A stretch of DNA of 64,000 nt from [Flexibacter] sp. ATCC 35103 (GTDB lineage: Bacteria; Bacteroidota; Bacteroidia; Flavobacteriales; Flavobacteriaceae), in assembly GCF_001975985.1 (NCBI RefSeq), contig NZ_MTQF01000006.1:1-64000 (forward strand). Direction: 5' to 3'. Position numbers and translations under genes: made by a program. A model generated the notes under the pieces. It saw nothing but the letters and a program-made list of their open reading frames with translations, ran no database searches and had not been told where the DNA came from. Shown here in pieces: positions 43,676-52,928 of this stretch (positions within the stretch are counted from its first letter, which is position 1; every line of letters begins with the position of its first letter).

Positions 43676-44167
43676 TTACTTTTTTAGTTTTAAATGACAA
43701 AATACATTGTCGGCACTCATTACAGGAAAAGTATTTGGAAGCGATACTTTCTCGATTCGTATAAAATTATTTCTTTCATAAAAACGCAAAGCAGCTTCGA
43801 GTACTGTTATTGTTCCCAAATATAAATCTTCAATTTGATTTTTGGTGCAATAATCAACCAAAGTGTCTAATAATTTCTGGGCAATAGAAAATTCTTTTCC
43901 GCGATATTCTTTCTTCACAAACATTTTTCTAATAGCAGCCTGGGTATTATTAAATTTCACTAAAGCTATTGTTCCTACCAATTCGTCATCTACAAAAGCA
44001 CCCCAAAAGTGACCTCCTCCGCCATAATAAAAGTTTTGTATGTTCAATAAATCCGGCTGATCTTCGATTGTAATGGCAACATTAAATTCCTTTTGCTGAA
44101 TGTTTAAAATTAAATCTACAATGACATCAGAATATTTATTTTCTATGGGAATAATTTGTGGTTTCAT
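43676..44167 (-). CDS. GNAT-family N-acetyltransferase
   Basis: This 163-aa acetyltransferase has 'HFWGAFVDDELVGTIALVKF', the acetyl-CoA region 'IRKMFVKKEYRGKEFSIAQKLLDTL' (a variant of the Q/RxxGxG/A motif, here EYRGKEFS) and 'ALRFYERNNFIRIEKVSLPNTFP'. The substrate is unknown. It is translated with the MarR gene. The upstream region holds a dispersed TTTCACGCAGATT repeat. Confidence 0.85.
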   Translation of the reverse strand: MKPQIIPIENKYSDVIVDLILNIQQKEFNVAITIEDQPDLLNIQNFYYGGGGHFWGAFVDDELVGTIALVKFNNTQAAIRKMFVKKEYRGKEFSIAQKLLDTLVDYCTKNQIEDLYLGTITVLEAALRFYERNNFIRIEKVSLPNTFPVMSADNVFCHLKLKK

Positions 44168-44447
44168 GTTTTTTGAAATTTATTATACAAAACTACGTAG
44201 TTAAATACATAAATAAAAATATTTGATTAAAAATTGTTCTTTTTTTGTTTCACGCAGATTTAAAAAAAGATTTAAGCAGATATCGCAGATTATTTTTATT
44301 ATTCTTTGTAAGTAGCAAATTTGTAAAATCTCTTTAAATCAGCTCAAATCAGCAGAATCTGCGTGAAATACACTTTGTACTTTGTCAAATTATTTGAATC
44401 AGATTCAAACACGAAATGTGAAAATTATCATAAAAAAATCAAGTTAT
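44168..44447. repeat. Intergenic region with dispersed TTTCACGCAGATT repeat
   Basis: TTTCACGCAGATT (about 44249) is mirrored by AATCTGCGTGAAA (about 44356), forming long inverted arms with AAGATTTAAGCAGAT inside. The same family occurs at about 17105-17190 and 40455-40900. No coding frame is seen. Confidence 0.65.
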
Positions 44448-44479
44448 TTTGTTTTTATGACCAATCGGTCATATATTTG
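44448..44479 (+). promoter_or_regulatory. Promoter and operator of the second tetR gene
   Basis: TTTG (44448-44451), a 20-bp spacer and TATATTTG (44472-44479) form a consensus promoter. The spacer carries TATGACCAATCGGTCATA (44456-44473), with ATGACC-N4-GGTCAT symmetry. This implies autorepression. Confidence 0.85.
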
Positions 44480-44500
44480 TACTCGTAAAATGAAACTATC

Positions 44501-45088
44501 ATGACAAAGGGAGAAGAAACCAGACAATTCATTATAGAAAAAGCAGCGCCAATTTTTAATACAAAAGGGATTGCGGCAACAGCTATGAGTGATATTATGG
44601 AGGCTACAAAATTGTCTAAAGGAAGTATGTATGTGCATTTTGAAAATAAAGATGTCCTTGCCTGCGCCGCGGTAGATCATAATATGAAAATATTAGGTGA
44701 TAAACTTTTAGCTGCAATCAGCAAAAGCAAAACCGCAAAAGAAGAACTTTTTACTTATATAGATTTTTTTAGCAATGCTGTAAATCCACCACTTACCGGT
44801 GGTTGCCCGTTATTGAATTTTGGAACAGAAGCTGATGATACCAATCCCGTTGTAAAAGAGAAAATCAATAAAGGCTGTAATGCTAATCAGCAATTATTGG
44901 CAAGTATTATTAATAAAGGAATTGCCAACGGAGAATTTAAACCTGAGTGGAATGCTGAAGAGTTTGCAGTAGTTATGTTTGCAATGATGGAAGGCGGTCA
45001 CCTAATTTCAAGAATGTCAGGCAATAATGACAAAATGAAAATCATCATTAAAACCCTAAAAAAAATAATAGAGGAAAACACACTCTAA
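44501..45088 (+). CDS. TetR/AcrR-family repressor
   Basis: This 195-aa TetR protein has the HTH in 'GIAATAMSDIMEATKLSKGSMYVHFENKDV' and a C-terminal domain with 'GCPLLNFGTEADDTNPVVKEKINKGC'. It is a paralogue of the TetR at 26437-27018, but its own promoter carries a different palindrome (ATGACC-N4-GGTCAT rather than AGACCG-N2-CGGTCT), so the two repressors do not cross-talk. A second ATGACC site lies before the downstream SDR gene. Confidence 0.92.
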   Translation: MTKGEETRQFIIEKAAPIFNTKGIAATAMSDIMEATKLSKGSMYVHFENKDVLACAAVDHNMKILGDKLLAAISKSKTAKEELFTYIDFFSNAVNPPLTGGCPLLNFGTEADDTNPVVKEKINKGCNANQQLLASIINKGIANGEFKPEWNAEEFAVVMFAMMEGGHLISRMSGNNDKMKIIIKTLKKIIEENTL

Positions 45089-45105
45089 TTTTTTTTACCA
45101 AAAAT

Positions 45106-45121
45106 ATGACCGAAAGGTCAT
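45106..45121 (+). promoter_or_regulatory. TetR operator before the SDR gene
   Basis: ATGACCGAAAGGTCAT has the same ATGACC-N4-GGTCAT symmetry as the tetR promoter operator and lies 89 bp before the SDR start. The SDR should be a target of this repressor. Confidence 0.8.
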
Positions 45122-45209
45122 TTTTATTACGTATCAAAAATCAATTACAATTAAACAAATATCAATTTACATTTCACAATTAACCATTCACAATTAAAAA
45201 TTAAACATC

Positions 45210-46022
45210 ATGTCAAAAACAATTTTAATTTCAGGAGCATCAAAAGGATTTGGAAGAGCCTGGGCAGAAGCATTTCTAGCAAAAGGATACAATGTAGCCG
45301 CAACAGCAAGAAATATTGATACGCTGGCCGACTTAAAAGCACAATACGGTGACGCAATTTTGCCTTTGAGCTTAGACGTAAACAACCGCGAAGATTCATT
45401 TGCTGTTGTAGAAAAAGTAAAACAACATTTTGATACAATTGATATCCTGATTAATAATGCAGGTTATGCACAAAACGGAGCCGTTGAAGAAGCTAGCGAA
45501 ACAGAAGCCAGAGCACAATTTGAAACGAATTTCTTTGGTACTCTTTGGTTAACTCAAGCTGTTTTGCCTATTATGAGAAATCAAAAAAGCGGTCATATCA
45601 TACAGGTTTCTTCTATTTTAGGAATAACAACCTTACCAAATTTAGGACTTTATAATGCTTCGAAATTTGCTGTAGAAGGTCTTACTGAAACATTATCACA
45701 AGAAGTTAAACAATTTGGAATCAATGTTACGCTGGTTGAACCAAATGGATATGTTACGGATATTTGGGGTAACGGATTCAATAGTAAAAGCATCGACGCT
45801 TATGACGGAATTAGAAAAGCAATAGAAGAAGGACATGATCCTGACACTTTTGGGAAAACAAGTGCTACTGTTCCGGCAATTGTAAAACTGGTTGAAGCTG
45901 AAAATCCTCCTTTACGCCTATTCTTAGGTAAAGTAGCCTTGCCGTTTGCAAAACAAATATACGAGCAAAAATTAGCAACATGGGAAGAATGGGCTGACGT
46001 ATCTGTAGCAGCTCATGGATAA
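45210..46022 (+). CDS. Short-chain dehydrogenase/reductase
   Basis: This 270-aa classical SDR has 'ISGASKGFGRAWAEAFL', 'ILINNAGYAQNG', the active site Ser in 'IIQVSSILGITTLPN' with Tyr-x-x-x-Lys in 'LGLYNASKFAVEGLTE', and 'VEPNGYVTD'. It is longer than the other SDRs in the window and has the extended C-terminus of the SDR65C/retinol-type group. It is controlled by the upstream TetR through the 45106 site and has its own terminator. Confidence 0.92.
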   Translation: MSKTILISGASKGFGRAWAEAFLAKGYNVAATARNIDTLADLKAQYGDAILPLSLDVNNREDSFAVVEKVKQHFDTIDILINNAGYAQNGAVEEASETEARAQFETNFFGTLWLTQAVLPIMRNQKSGHIIQVSSILGITTLPNLGLYNASKFAVEGLTETLSQEVKQFGINVTLVEPNGYVTDIWGNGFNSKSIDAYDGIRKAIEEGHDPDTFGKTSATVPAIVKLVEAENPPLRLFLGKVALPFAKQIYEQKLATWEEWADVSVAAHG

Positions 46023-46047
46023 TTTTTTTTAAAATTTTATATAGCAC

Positions 46048-46079
46048 AAAGGGTGAAAGTCATTAAACTTTTACCCTTT
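46048..46079 (+). terminator. Intrinsic terminator after the SDR gene
   Basis: AAAGGGT-GAAAGT pairs with ACTTTT-ACCCTTT around a short loop and is followed by TTTGTTGC; the U-tract is TTTTT. Confidence 0.8.
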
Positions 46080-46186
46080 TTGTTGCTTTAATAATTTAAA
46101 AAAGGACTTAGAAAAAAAATGAAATTATGTAAATTCTGAAGAAAATTATATAACTAATTGTCCTGATTTTAAAATAATTTCATGCA

Positions 46187-46567
46187 ATGAAAAATACTGT
46201 AATTTTATTAGTAGATGACGACGAGGATGACTGCGAACTTTTTATCGCAGCAATAGCTTCTTTGAATAAAAATATCATCACTACTATTTCCAATAATTCA
46301 TTAGAAGCATTAAATAACTTAAAAGCAGCAACAGTCTTGCCTGACTTTATATTTCTGGATATGCAGATGCCTTATCTTAGCGGAGCAGAATTCATACAGC
46401 AATTGAGACAAATTCCTGAACTTAACAAAATTCAGCTTGTTGTTTATTCATCACATACACACGATACATTAAAAAAGCTAACGAACGAATTTGACTCAGT
46501 AAAAATATTTACCAAACCTAATAATTTTCAGGAATTGATAAGGACACTGGATAACATAATTGGATAA
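46187..46567 (+). CDS. Single-domain response regulator
   Basis: This 126-aa CheY-like receiver without output domain has the acidic pocket 'LLVDDDEDDCELF', the phospho-Asp in 'FIFLDMQMPYLSG' and the Lys in 'KIFTKPNN'. It belongs to the Rcp1/CheY-like set common in Bacteroidota. No kinase is adjacent. Its partner and output are unknown. Confidence 0.92.
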   Translation: MKNTVILLVDDDEDDCELFIAAIASLNKNIITTISNNSLEALNNLKAATVLPDFIFLDMQMPYLSGAEFIQQLRQIPELNKIQLVVYSSHTHDTLKKLTNEFDSVKIFTKPNNFQELIRTLDNIIG

Positions 46568-46662
46568 GAAATCATGTAACATTTAAGGGAAAAAGTATAA
46601 ATTCTAAACTTGTCTAAGTCAGTAACTTTGGGTAAAATTTTACCACTAACACCTTAACTGCT

Positions 46663-47274
46663 ATGCTGCTGCAATTTATCTCCAACTTATTTGAAAGCAA
46701 TGAGCCTGATCAAAATCAATATGATATTGTCATTCAGATCAATGATAAAGTTTCACCCGCAGATAAACGAAATCTTTATCTGTTACCTTTAAATGATTTT
46801 TTAACTTCAAAAAATTATGGTGAGATTTCCGGTGGCGGAATTCTTAAGGAGGAACCGGGAGAAATTATTTTTTGCGATATTCATGTCAAATTTCATCAGG
46901 AAGAAATAAATGAAAATATCCTAAAAGATATCATGATTTATCTTGAGGATTGTGGTGCTCCAAAGGGATCAAAGATCATTATCGAAAAAACACATCAGGA
47001 AATTCCGTTTGGTAAAAACGAAGGAATTGCCATTTATCTGGATGGAGAAAACTCAGAAGAAAAAAATCAGGAAACTTATAATCTAGATTTCGTTCAGTCT
47101 GAAATTTCAAGACGAACCAATACTACACAATCTGCTGAAAGATTCTGGAAAGGAAATTCGACAACAGGATTATACTTTTATGGGCAATCTTACGAAAAAA
47201 TGAAAGATGAAGTATCTCATTTTATGAGTTCATATCCTTTGTATAAAAGTGCGAGAATTGCTCAAATAGCTTAA
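46663..47274 (+). CDS. Hypothetical cytoplasmic protein linked to the DNA-repair cassette
   Basis: This 203-aa acidic protein belongs to a family I do not recognise. It has no signal peptide or membrane segment. Visible features are 'DIVIQINDKVSPADKRNLYLLPLNDFL', 'EISGGGILKEEPGEIIFCDIHVKF' and 'FWKGNSTTGLYFYGQSYEKMKDEVSHFM'. The first half looks like an alternating beta-alpha fold. It ends 7 bp before the start of the MBL exonuclease, so it may be translated with the repair genes, but a chance neighbour is possible. Confidence 0.75.
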   Translation: MLLQFISNLFESNEPDQNQYDIVIQINDKVSPADKRNLYLLPLNDFLTSKNYGEISGGGILKEEPGEIIFCDIHVKFHQEEINENILKDIMIYLEDCGAPKGSKIIIEKTHQEIPFGKNEGIAIYLDGENSEEKNQETYNLDFVQSEISRRTNTTQSAERFWKGNSTTGLYFYGQSYEKMKDEVSHFMSSYPLYKSARIAQIA

Positions 47275-47281
47275 TAAAGTT

Positions 47282-48310
47282 ATGAAAGTCCCACTATTAG
47301 CATTCAATGATAAAGGCATATATTGTCAGCAGGCAGATGTATATCTTGATCCGTGGCGTCCGGTTACAAATGCCATCATTACGCACGGTCATGCAGATCA
47401 CTCGCGTTGGGGACATCAAAATTATATCACACATCATACGAATGTACCTATCATAAAACACCGTCTTGGCGATATTAACGTTACAGGAAAAGACTGGAAC
47501 GAGACTTTTACTGTAAATGGTGTAAAGTTTTCCCTTCATCCTGCAGGTCATATTATAGGTTCTGCCCAAATTCGGGTAGAATACAAAGGTGAAGTCTGGG
47601 TTTTTACAGGCGATTACAAAACCGAAGATGACGGGATTTCTACTCCATACGAGGTTGTAAAATGCAACTCTTTTATAACAGAATGTACTTTTGGATTACC
47701 TGCTTTTAAGTGGACTCCTCAGGCTGAAGTAATGACGGACATCAATAATTGGTGGGCAGAAAATCGTGCCGAAGGAAAAACATCTGTCTTATTTGGATAT
47801 TCATTAGGAAAAGCGCAACGTTTATTAAAATACCTCGACACGAATATTGGCACAATATACACACATGGCGCAATCGAAAACATGACCGAAGTTTTAAGAC
47901 CAATGGTTCATTTTCCGCCAACAACAAGAGTAACACCAGCAATTAAAAAAGAAGATTTACTGGGGAGTATTGTTCTTGCTCCACCAAGCGCACATGGCTC
48001 TACATGGATTAGAAAAATGACGCCTTTTGTTACCGGTTCTGCAAGCGGATGGATGACTTTTCGTGGTGCAAGACGACGACGCGCGGTAGACAGGGGTTTC
48101 GTTTTAAGCGATCACTGCGACTGGACAGGTTTACTCGAAAGCATTAAAGCAACCGGAGCCGAAAAAGTAATTTGTACACACGGTTATTCAGATATATTCT
48201 CTAAATATCTTCAGGAATTAGGATATGATGCCAGAACTGCTCATACTCAATATGAAGGCGAATTGGGAGAAATGGATTCGAAAAAAGATGTTGAGGAAGA
48301 GAGAGAATAA
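47282..48310 (+). CDS. Ligase-associated DNA exonuclease (metallo-beta-lactamase fold)
   Basis: This 342-aa MBL-fold nuclease is related to mRNA 3'-end processing factors. The metal motif is 'THGHADHSRWG' near residue 40, followed by 'HPAGHIIGSAQIRVE', 'FTGDYKTEDDG', 'VLSDHCDWTGLL' and 'THGYSDIFSKYL'. It is one of four co-located genes (with ligase, Lhr-like helicase and PdeM) that form the ligase-associated repair set known from many bacteria. The set is thought to process and rejoin DNA ends. Confidence 0.93.
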   Translation: MKVPLLAFNDKGIYCQQADVYLDPWRPVTNAIITHGHADHSRWGHQNYITHHTNVPIIKHRLGDINVTGKDWNETFTVNGVKFSLHPAGHIIGSAQIRVEYKGEVWVFTGDYKTEDDGISTPYEVVKCNSFITECTFGLPAFKWTPQAEVMTDINNWWAENRAEGKTSVLFGYSLGKAQRLLKYLDTNIGTIYTHGAIENMTEVLRPMVHFPPTTRVTPAIKKEDLLGSIVLAPPSAHGSTWIRKMTPFVTGSASGWMTFRGARRRRAVDRGFVLSDHCDWTGLLESIKATGAEKVICTHGYSDIFSKYLQELGYDARTAHTQYEGELGEMDSKKDVEEERE

Positions 48311-48513
48311 AAAAAAGATGAAAGAGACAAGATGGAAGAAGAAAGAGCATAGAAAATAGAATTAAGAGTATAGAAAAAACACAAGAAGAAATAAGAATAT
48401 AAAAAAAAATATAAATGTCCTCTTTGCTCTATTTATAGTCTTGTCTCTTTCTTCTTTCATCTTTTTTCTATTCTCTATTCTCTATTCTCTTCCTTCTCCT
48501 AAAAAAATAAAAA
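48311..48513. repeat. Purine/pyrimidine-rich intergenic stretch with long inverted repeat
   Basis: AAAAAAGATGAAAGA near 48312 is mirrored by TCTTTCATCTTTTTT near 48454, with GACAAGA/TCTTGTC inside. A TATTCTC tandem repeat follows (about 48471-48494). There is no coding frame. It lies within the repair cassette and may fold into a long hairpin. Confidence 0.6.
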
Positions 48514-50115
48514 ATGAAAAACTTTGCCGAACTTATAAAAGCGCTTGACAGTTCTAATAAAACGTCGGTAAAAGTAGATGCTTTGACCAATTATTTCATG
48601 AATGCCAGTAATGAAGATAAAGTCTGGACAATTGCTATTCTTTCGCACCGTCGTCCGCCAAGACCGGTTAATACTACATTATTGCGATTATGGGCAAATG
48701 AACTTGCTAATATTCCGCTTTGGCTGTTTGAAGAAAGTTACCATATTGTAGGGGATTTAGCTGAAACAATAGCTTTGGTAATCCCAACTACAAAAGAACA
48801 TTCTGATAAAAGTTTAACTGAATATCTTCAGGAAATTATTGCCCTGAAAAAGAAAACGGATATTGAGAAAAAAGAATATCTGCAGGAGAATTGGCTTGCA
48901 TTAAATTATTACGAACGCTTTGTTTTTACCAAATTAATTACCGGAAGCTTCAGAATTGGTGTAAGCCAGAAATTAATGACGCGAGCACTTTCTAAAGCTG
49001 AAAATATCGATGAAGATGCTCTTGCGCACAAATTAATGGGCGATTGGAATCCGAATACAATTACGTTTCAGGAATTAATTTTAGACGAAAAAAACAGCGA
49101 TTATTTATCAAAGCCTTTTCCGTTTTACCTCGCCTATCCTATCGAAGGAGAACCATCAAATCTAGGAAATCCGGAAGATTGGAGTGCTGAACACAAATGG
49201 GACGGAATTCGATCGCAAACTATTATTCGTGATAATGAAATTTTTGTCTGGAGCCGTGGCGAAGAATTGGTAACGGATAAATATCCGGAATTTGCTTCTT
49301 TCATTGGTATAATTCCTGATGGAACTGTAATAGACGGGGAAATTTTACCGTTTATAGAAAACGAAATCGGAACTTTTAATGATCTCCAAACCCGAATTGG
49401 ACGTAAAACAGTTTCGGCTGCAATACTAAAAAAATCACCCGTAATTATAAAAGCATACGATTTATTAGAATGGAAAGGTCAGGATATTCGAAATCTTCCT
49501 TTTGAAGAAAGACGTATATTATTAGAACAATTATATGAAGATATTAAACACAATGATATTCCGCTGTTGCTTTCAGAACGAGTGAAATTTTCGACCTGGG
49601 AAGAATTAACAGAGGAAAGATTGCGTTCCCGCGAAATGAGAAGCGAGGGTTTGATGATTAAAAGAAACGATTCTCCTTATCTTGTAGGAAGAAAAAAAGG
49701 CGATTGGTGGAAATGGAAAATTGAACCTTTGGTAATTGATGCCGTCCTCACCTACGCGATGCGCGGACACGGAAGACGGTCTAATTTATTTACCGATTAT
49801 ACTTTTGCCTTATGGCACAATAACGAAAATAACGAACGTGAATTAGTGACATTTGCAAAAGCGTATTCCGGTTTAACAGATGCCGAATTTAGAATGGTGG
49901 ATGACTGGATCAAGAAAAATACACTGGAACGATTTGGTCCGGTTCGAAGTGTAACGCCTCAATTGGTTTTTGAAATTGGTTTTGAAGGAATTGCACTTTC
50001 TAAGCGACATAAAAGCGGAATCGCAACACGATTTCCGAGGATTTTAAGATGGCGACACGATAAAAAAATCGATGAAGCGAATTCTATTGAGGATTTGAAA
50101 GATATGATTTTGTAG
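48514..50115 (+). CDS. ATP-dependent DNA ligase (LigC/D-like, repair-associated)
   Basis: This 533-aa ATP-dependent ligase has an N-terminal DNA-binding domain (about 1-190), an adenylation domain with the nucleophile Lys228 in 'EHKWDGIRSQ', and an OB domain. Motif III lies at 'IDGEILPF', 'EGLMIKRNDSPY' is motif IV, and motif V is 'WWKWKIEP'. It seals nicks after ATP-driven adenylation. It sits between the exonuclease and the Lhr-like helicase of the repair cassette. Confidence 0.95.
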   Translation: MKNFAELIKALDSSNKTSVKVDALTNYFMNASNEDKVWTIAILSHRRPPRPVNTTLLRLWANELANIPLWLFEESYHIVGDLAETIALVIPTTKEHSDKSLTEYLQEIIALKKKTDIEKKEYLQENWLALNYYERFVFTKLITGSFRIGVSQKLMTRALSKAENIDEDALAHKLMGDWNPNTITFQELILDEKNSDYLSKPFPFYLAYPIEGEPSNLGNPEDWSAEHKWDGIRSQTIIRDNEIFVWSRGEELVTDKYPEFASFIGIIPDGTVIDGEILPFIENEIGTFNDLQTRIGRKTVSAAILKKSPVIIKAYDLLEWKGQDIRNLPFEERRILLEQLYEDIKHNDIPLLLSERVKFSTWEELTEERLRSREMRSEGLMIKRNDSPYLVGRKKGDWWKWKIEPLVIDAVLTYAMRGHGRRSNLFTDYTFALWHNNENNERELVTFAKAYSGLTDAEFRMVDDWIKKNTLERFGPVRSVTPQLVFEIGFEGIALSKRHKSGIATRFPRILRWRHDKKIDEANSIEDLKDMIL

Positions 50116-50463
50116 TGTAAATAAATGGCACGCGGATGACGCGGATTCGCTAAAACGAAAACACGGATCGGCGCGGATTTTTTGTCATTGCGAGGAACGA
50201 AGCAATCGCATTAAGAAGACTCCAGCGGAGTCTTATATTTATAGAAATCAAGATAAATATAAAAAAAAGCTCCAGCGGAGCGATATATTAATTTTCTAAT
50301 AAATGCGAAAATATGTCACCCCTACGTGGCTTTAATAAATACATTAAAAATTTTTATAAATATGCCGTCCCGTTGGGACTTAATTAAAAATGCATTTCTA
50401 AATTTTCTTTTAGACAGCAAACCTTAATGGGACTTAATATCTTAATGGTGAAAAAATAATAAA
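50116..50463. repeat. 348-bp gap with GCTCC palindromes and other dispersed repeats
   Basis: GACTCCAGCGGAGTC (50218-50232) and GCTCCAGCGGAGC (50269-50281) match the repeats at 17287-17476. GCGAGGAACGAAGCAATCGC (50190-50209) is another dispersed string. The helicase promoter should be in the last 60 bp, but no consensus box is clear. Confidence 0.7.
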
Positions 50464-52923
50464 ATGAACAGAGAGCAACTTTTTTCGGTAGCAAACGACT
50501 GGTTTCAAAATCAGGGATGGAAACCGTTTCCGTTCCAGACACAAACCTGGACTGCTTTTTTGCAAGGAAAAAATGGTTTACTAAACGCTCCAACAGGAAG
50601 CGGAAAAACTTATGCGCTCTGGCTGCCTATTGTTTTAGACTACATAAAAAATAATCCCAATTATAAAACGAAACATAGTCCTGGACTTAAAGCGATCTGG
50701 ATTACGCCTTTACGTTCTCTTTCGGTAGAAATAAAACAAGCTGCAGAAAGAGTGGTGAATGATTTAGGAACTAAAATGACAGTCGGAATTCGTTCCGGAG
50801 ATACATCTGCAAGTGAAAGAGCCAAGCAAAAAGGTAAAATGCCGGATTTATTGGTAACAACTCCAGAGAGTTTACAATTGCTTTTGGCGACAAAAGGTTA
50901 TGATAAAATATTTGGCAATTGTACGGCAATTGTCATTGATGAATGGCACGAATTATTAGGTACGAAAAGAGGTGTTCAGACAGAACTGGCTTTATCGAGA
51001 CTAAAAACGATTGCTCCCAAAATGCGAATCTGGGGAATATCAGCAACGATTGGAAACTTGCAGCAAGCTCAGGAAGTCTTACTTGGAGTGGATTCAGAAG
51101 CCTATCATAATTCGGTTTTGATTAAGGCACAGATTCATAAAAAAATAAAGGTTATTTCGATTATTCCGGATAAGATGGAAACGTATCCGTGGCGCGGACA
51201 TATGGGGCTGCATCTTATTGATGAGGTTGCTAAAATTGTAAAAGCCAGTAAAACGACTTTAATCTTTACCAATGTACGATCTGCCTGTGAAATCTGGTTC
51301 CAGCGATTGCTCGAAAAATACCCTGAGTTTGCCGGAGAAATGGCGATGCATCACGGAAGTATCAATCGGGAAACGAGGCTTTGGGTCGAACAAGCTATCA
51401 GGGATGAAGAATTAAAAGTTGTGGTTTGTACTTCGAGTCTGGATCTGGGGGTTGATTTTGCGCCCGTAGAAACCATTATTCAGGTTGGCGGACCAAAAGG
51501 CGTTGCACGTTTTTTGCAAAGAGCCGGACGAAGCGGACATCAGCCCGGCAAGGAAAGTGTGATTTATTTTCTGGCAACCCATGCGATCGAATTAATCGAA
51601 GCATCGGCATTAAAAAAAGCAGTTGAAGAAAATGTTATCGAAGATCGGGTTCCTTATTTAAACAGTTGGGATGTTTTAGTACAATATCTCAATACTTTAG
51701 CTGTTTCTGAAGGGTTTATTCCTGATGAAATCTATAAGGAAGTAAAAGCAACCTTTTGTTATCAGGCAATGACAGAGGAAAACTGGAATTGGATTTTGAA
51801 TTTCATAACTAACGGAAGCCAGAGTTTACAAGCCTATGACGAGTATAAGAAGGTAGAAGTTGAAGAAGACGGACGTTATAAAATAAACAGCAGATTGATT
51901 GCCATGCATCACAGAATGCAAATTGGGACTATTGTGGGCGACGCCGTTATAAATGTAAAATTTATGAGCGGCGGTTATATAGGAACTATTGAGGAATGGT
52001 TTGTATCTAAATTAAAACCGGGAGATACTTTTATTTTTGCCGGTAAACATCTGGAACTTTTCAGGGTCAGGAACATGCAGGTATTGGTACGAAAAGCAGA
52101 TCCCAAAAAGAAATCGAAAGTAGTGAGCTGGATGGGAGGTCGAATGGCACTTTCTGCACAAATGAGCGAATTGCTGCGTCAGGAATTGTATCGCGCCAAT
52201 ACTGATAATTTATCACCGGAATTAAAGGCATTAAAACCTTTATTTGCAAGGCAGAGAAAAGAATCTATCGTTCCGGGAGATGACCAGTTTTTGATCGAAA
52301 CTTTTAAAACGAGAGAAGGATATCATGCTATTTTTTACCCTTTTGAAGGTCGTTTTGTGCATGAAGCCTTAGCAAGTTTATTAGCTTACAGAATTAGTTT
52401 ACTATTGCCTATCAGTTTTTCATTGGCGTATAACGATTATGGATTTGAATTACTTTCTGATCAGGAAATTGATATGCAGAATGTTTTGGATAATAATTTG
52501 TTTTCGACGGAATATGTGCATCATGATTTGCAAAAAAGTTTGAATGCGACTGAAATGGCAAGACGAAAATTCAGGGATATTGCCGTAATTGCAGGTTTGG
52601 TATTTACTGGTTTTCCCGGAAAAATGGTAAAGACAAAGCATTTGCAAAGCGGTTCTCAATTATTGTTTGAAGTTTTCAGGGATTACGAACCTGATAATTT
52701 ATTGTTTCAGCAGGCGTATCGCGAAACCTTTGAACATCAGTTAGAAGAAGGTCGTTTGATTTTGGCTTTGGAACGAATAAACAATCAGGAAATAGTATGG
52801 AAACCCTGTTTAAAACCAACTCCTTTTAGTTTTCCGTTGATTACAGACAGACTACGGGAAAAATTGTCGAGCGAGACATTAGCAGAACGAATTAAAAAAA
52901 TGACAGCTTCTTATATGAAGTAA
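50464..52923 (+). CDS. Ligase-associated Lhr-like DEXH helicase
   Basis: This 819-aa superfamily 2 helicase of the Lhr-core type has Walker A in 'NAPTGSGKTYALWLP', 'WITPLRSLSVEIKQA', the DEXH box as 'VIDEWHELLGTKRG' (DEWH), 'ISATIGNL', and RecA2 motifs 'TLIFTNVRSACEIWF', 'SSLDLGVDFAPVE' and 'FLQRAGRSGH'. The remaining half is the winged-helix and C-terminal core. It unwinds 3'-tailed DNA or RNA:DNA hybrids by analogy with Lhr. It is the largest gene of the repair set. Confidence 0.95.
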   Translation: MNREQLFSVANDWFQNQGWKPFPFQTQTWTAFLQGKNGLLNAPTGSGKTYALWLPIVLDYIKNNPNYKTKHSPGLKAIWITPLRSLSVEIKQAAERVVNDLGTKMTVGIRSGDTSASERAKQKGKMPDLLVTTPESLQLLLATKGYDKIFGNCTAIVIDEWHELLGTKRGVQTELALSRLKTIAPKMRIWGISATIGNLQQAQEVLLGVDSEAYHNSVLIKAQIHKKIKVISIIPDKMETYPWRGHMGLHLIDEVAKIVKASKTTLIFTNVRSACEIWFQRLLEKYPEFAGEMAMHHGSINRETRLWVEQAIRDEELKVVVCTSSLDLGVDFAPVETIIQVGGPKGVARFLQRAGRSGHQPGKESVIYFLATHAIELIEASALKKAVEENVIEDRVPYLNSWDVLVQYLNTLAVSEGFIPDEIYKEVKATFCYQAMTEENWNWILNFITNGSQSLQAYDEYKKVEVEEDGRYKINSRLIAMHHRMQIGTIVGDAVINVKFMSGGYIGTIEEWFVSKLKPGDTFIFAGKHLELFRVRNMQVLVRKADPKKKSKVVSWMGGRMALSAQMSELLRQELYRANTDNLSPELKALKPLFARQRKESIVPGDDQFLIETFKTREGYHAIFYPFEGRFVHEALASLLAYRISLLLPISFSLAYNDYGFELLSDQEIDMQNVLDNNLFSTEYVHHDLQKSLNATEMARRKFRDIAVIAGLVFTGFPGKMVKTKHLQSGSQLLFEVFRDYEPDNLLFQQAYRETFEHQLEEGRLILALERINNQEIVWKPCLKPTPFSFPLITDRLREKLSSETLAERIKKMTASYMK

Positions 52924-52928
52924 TATTT

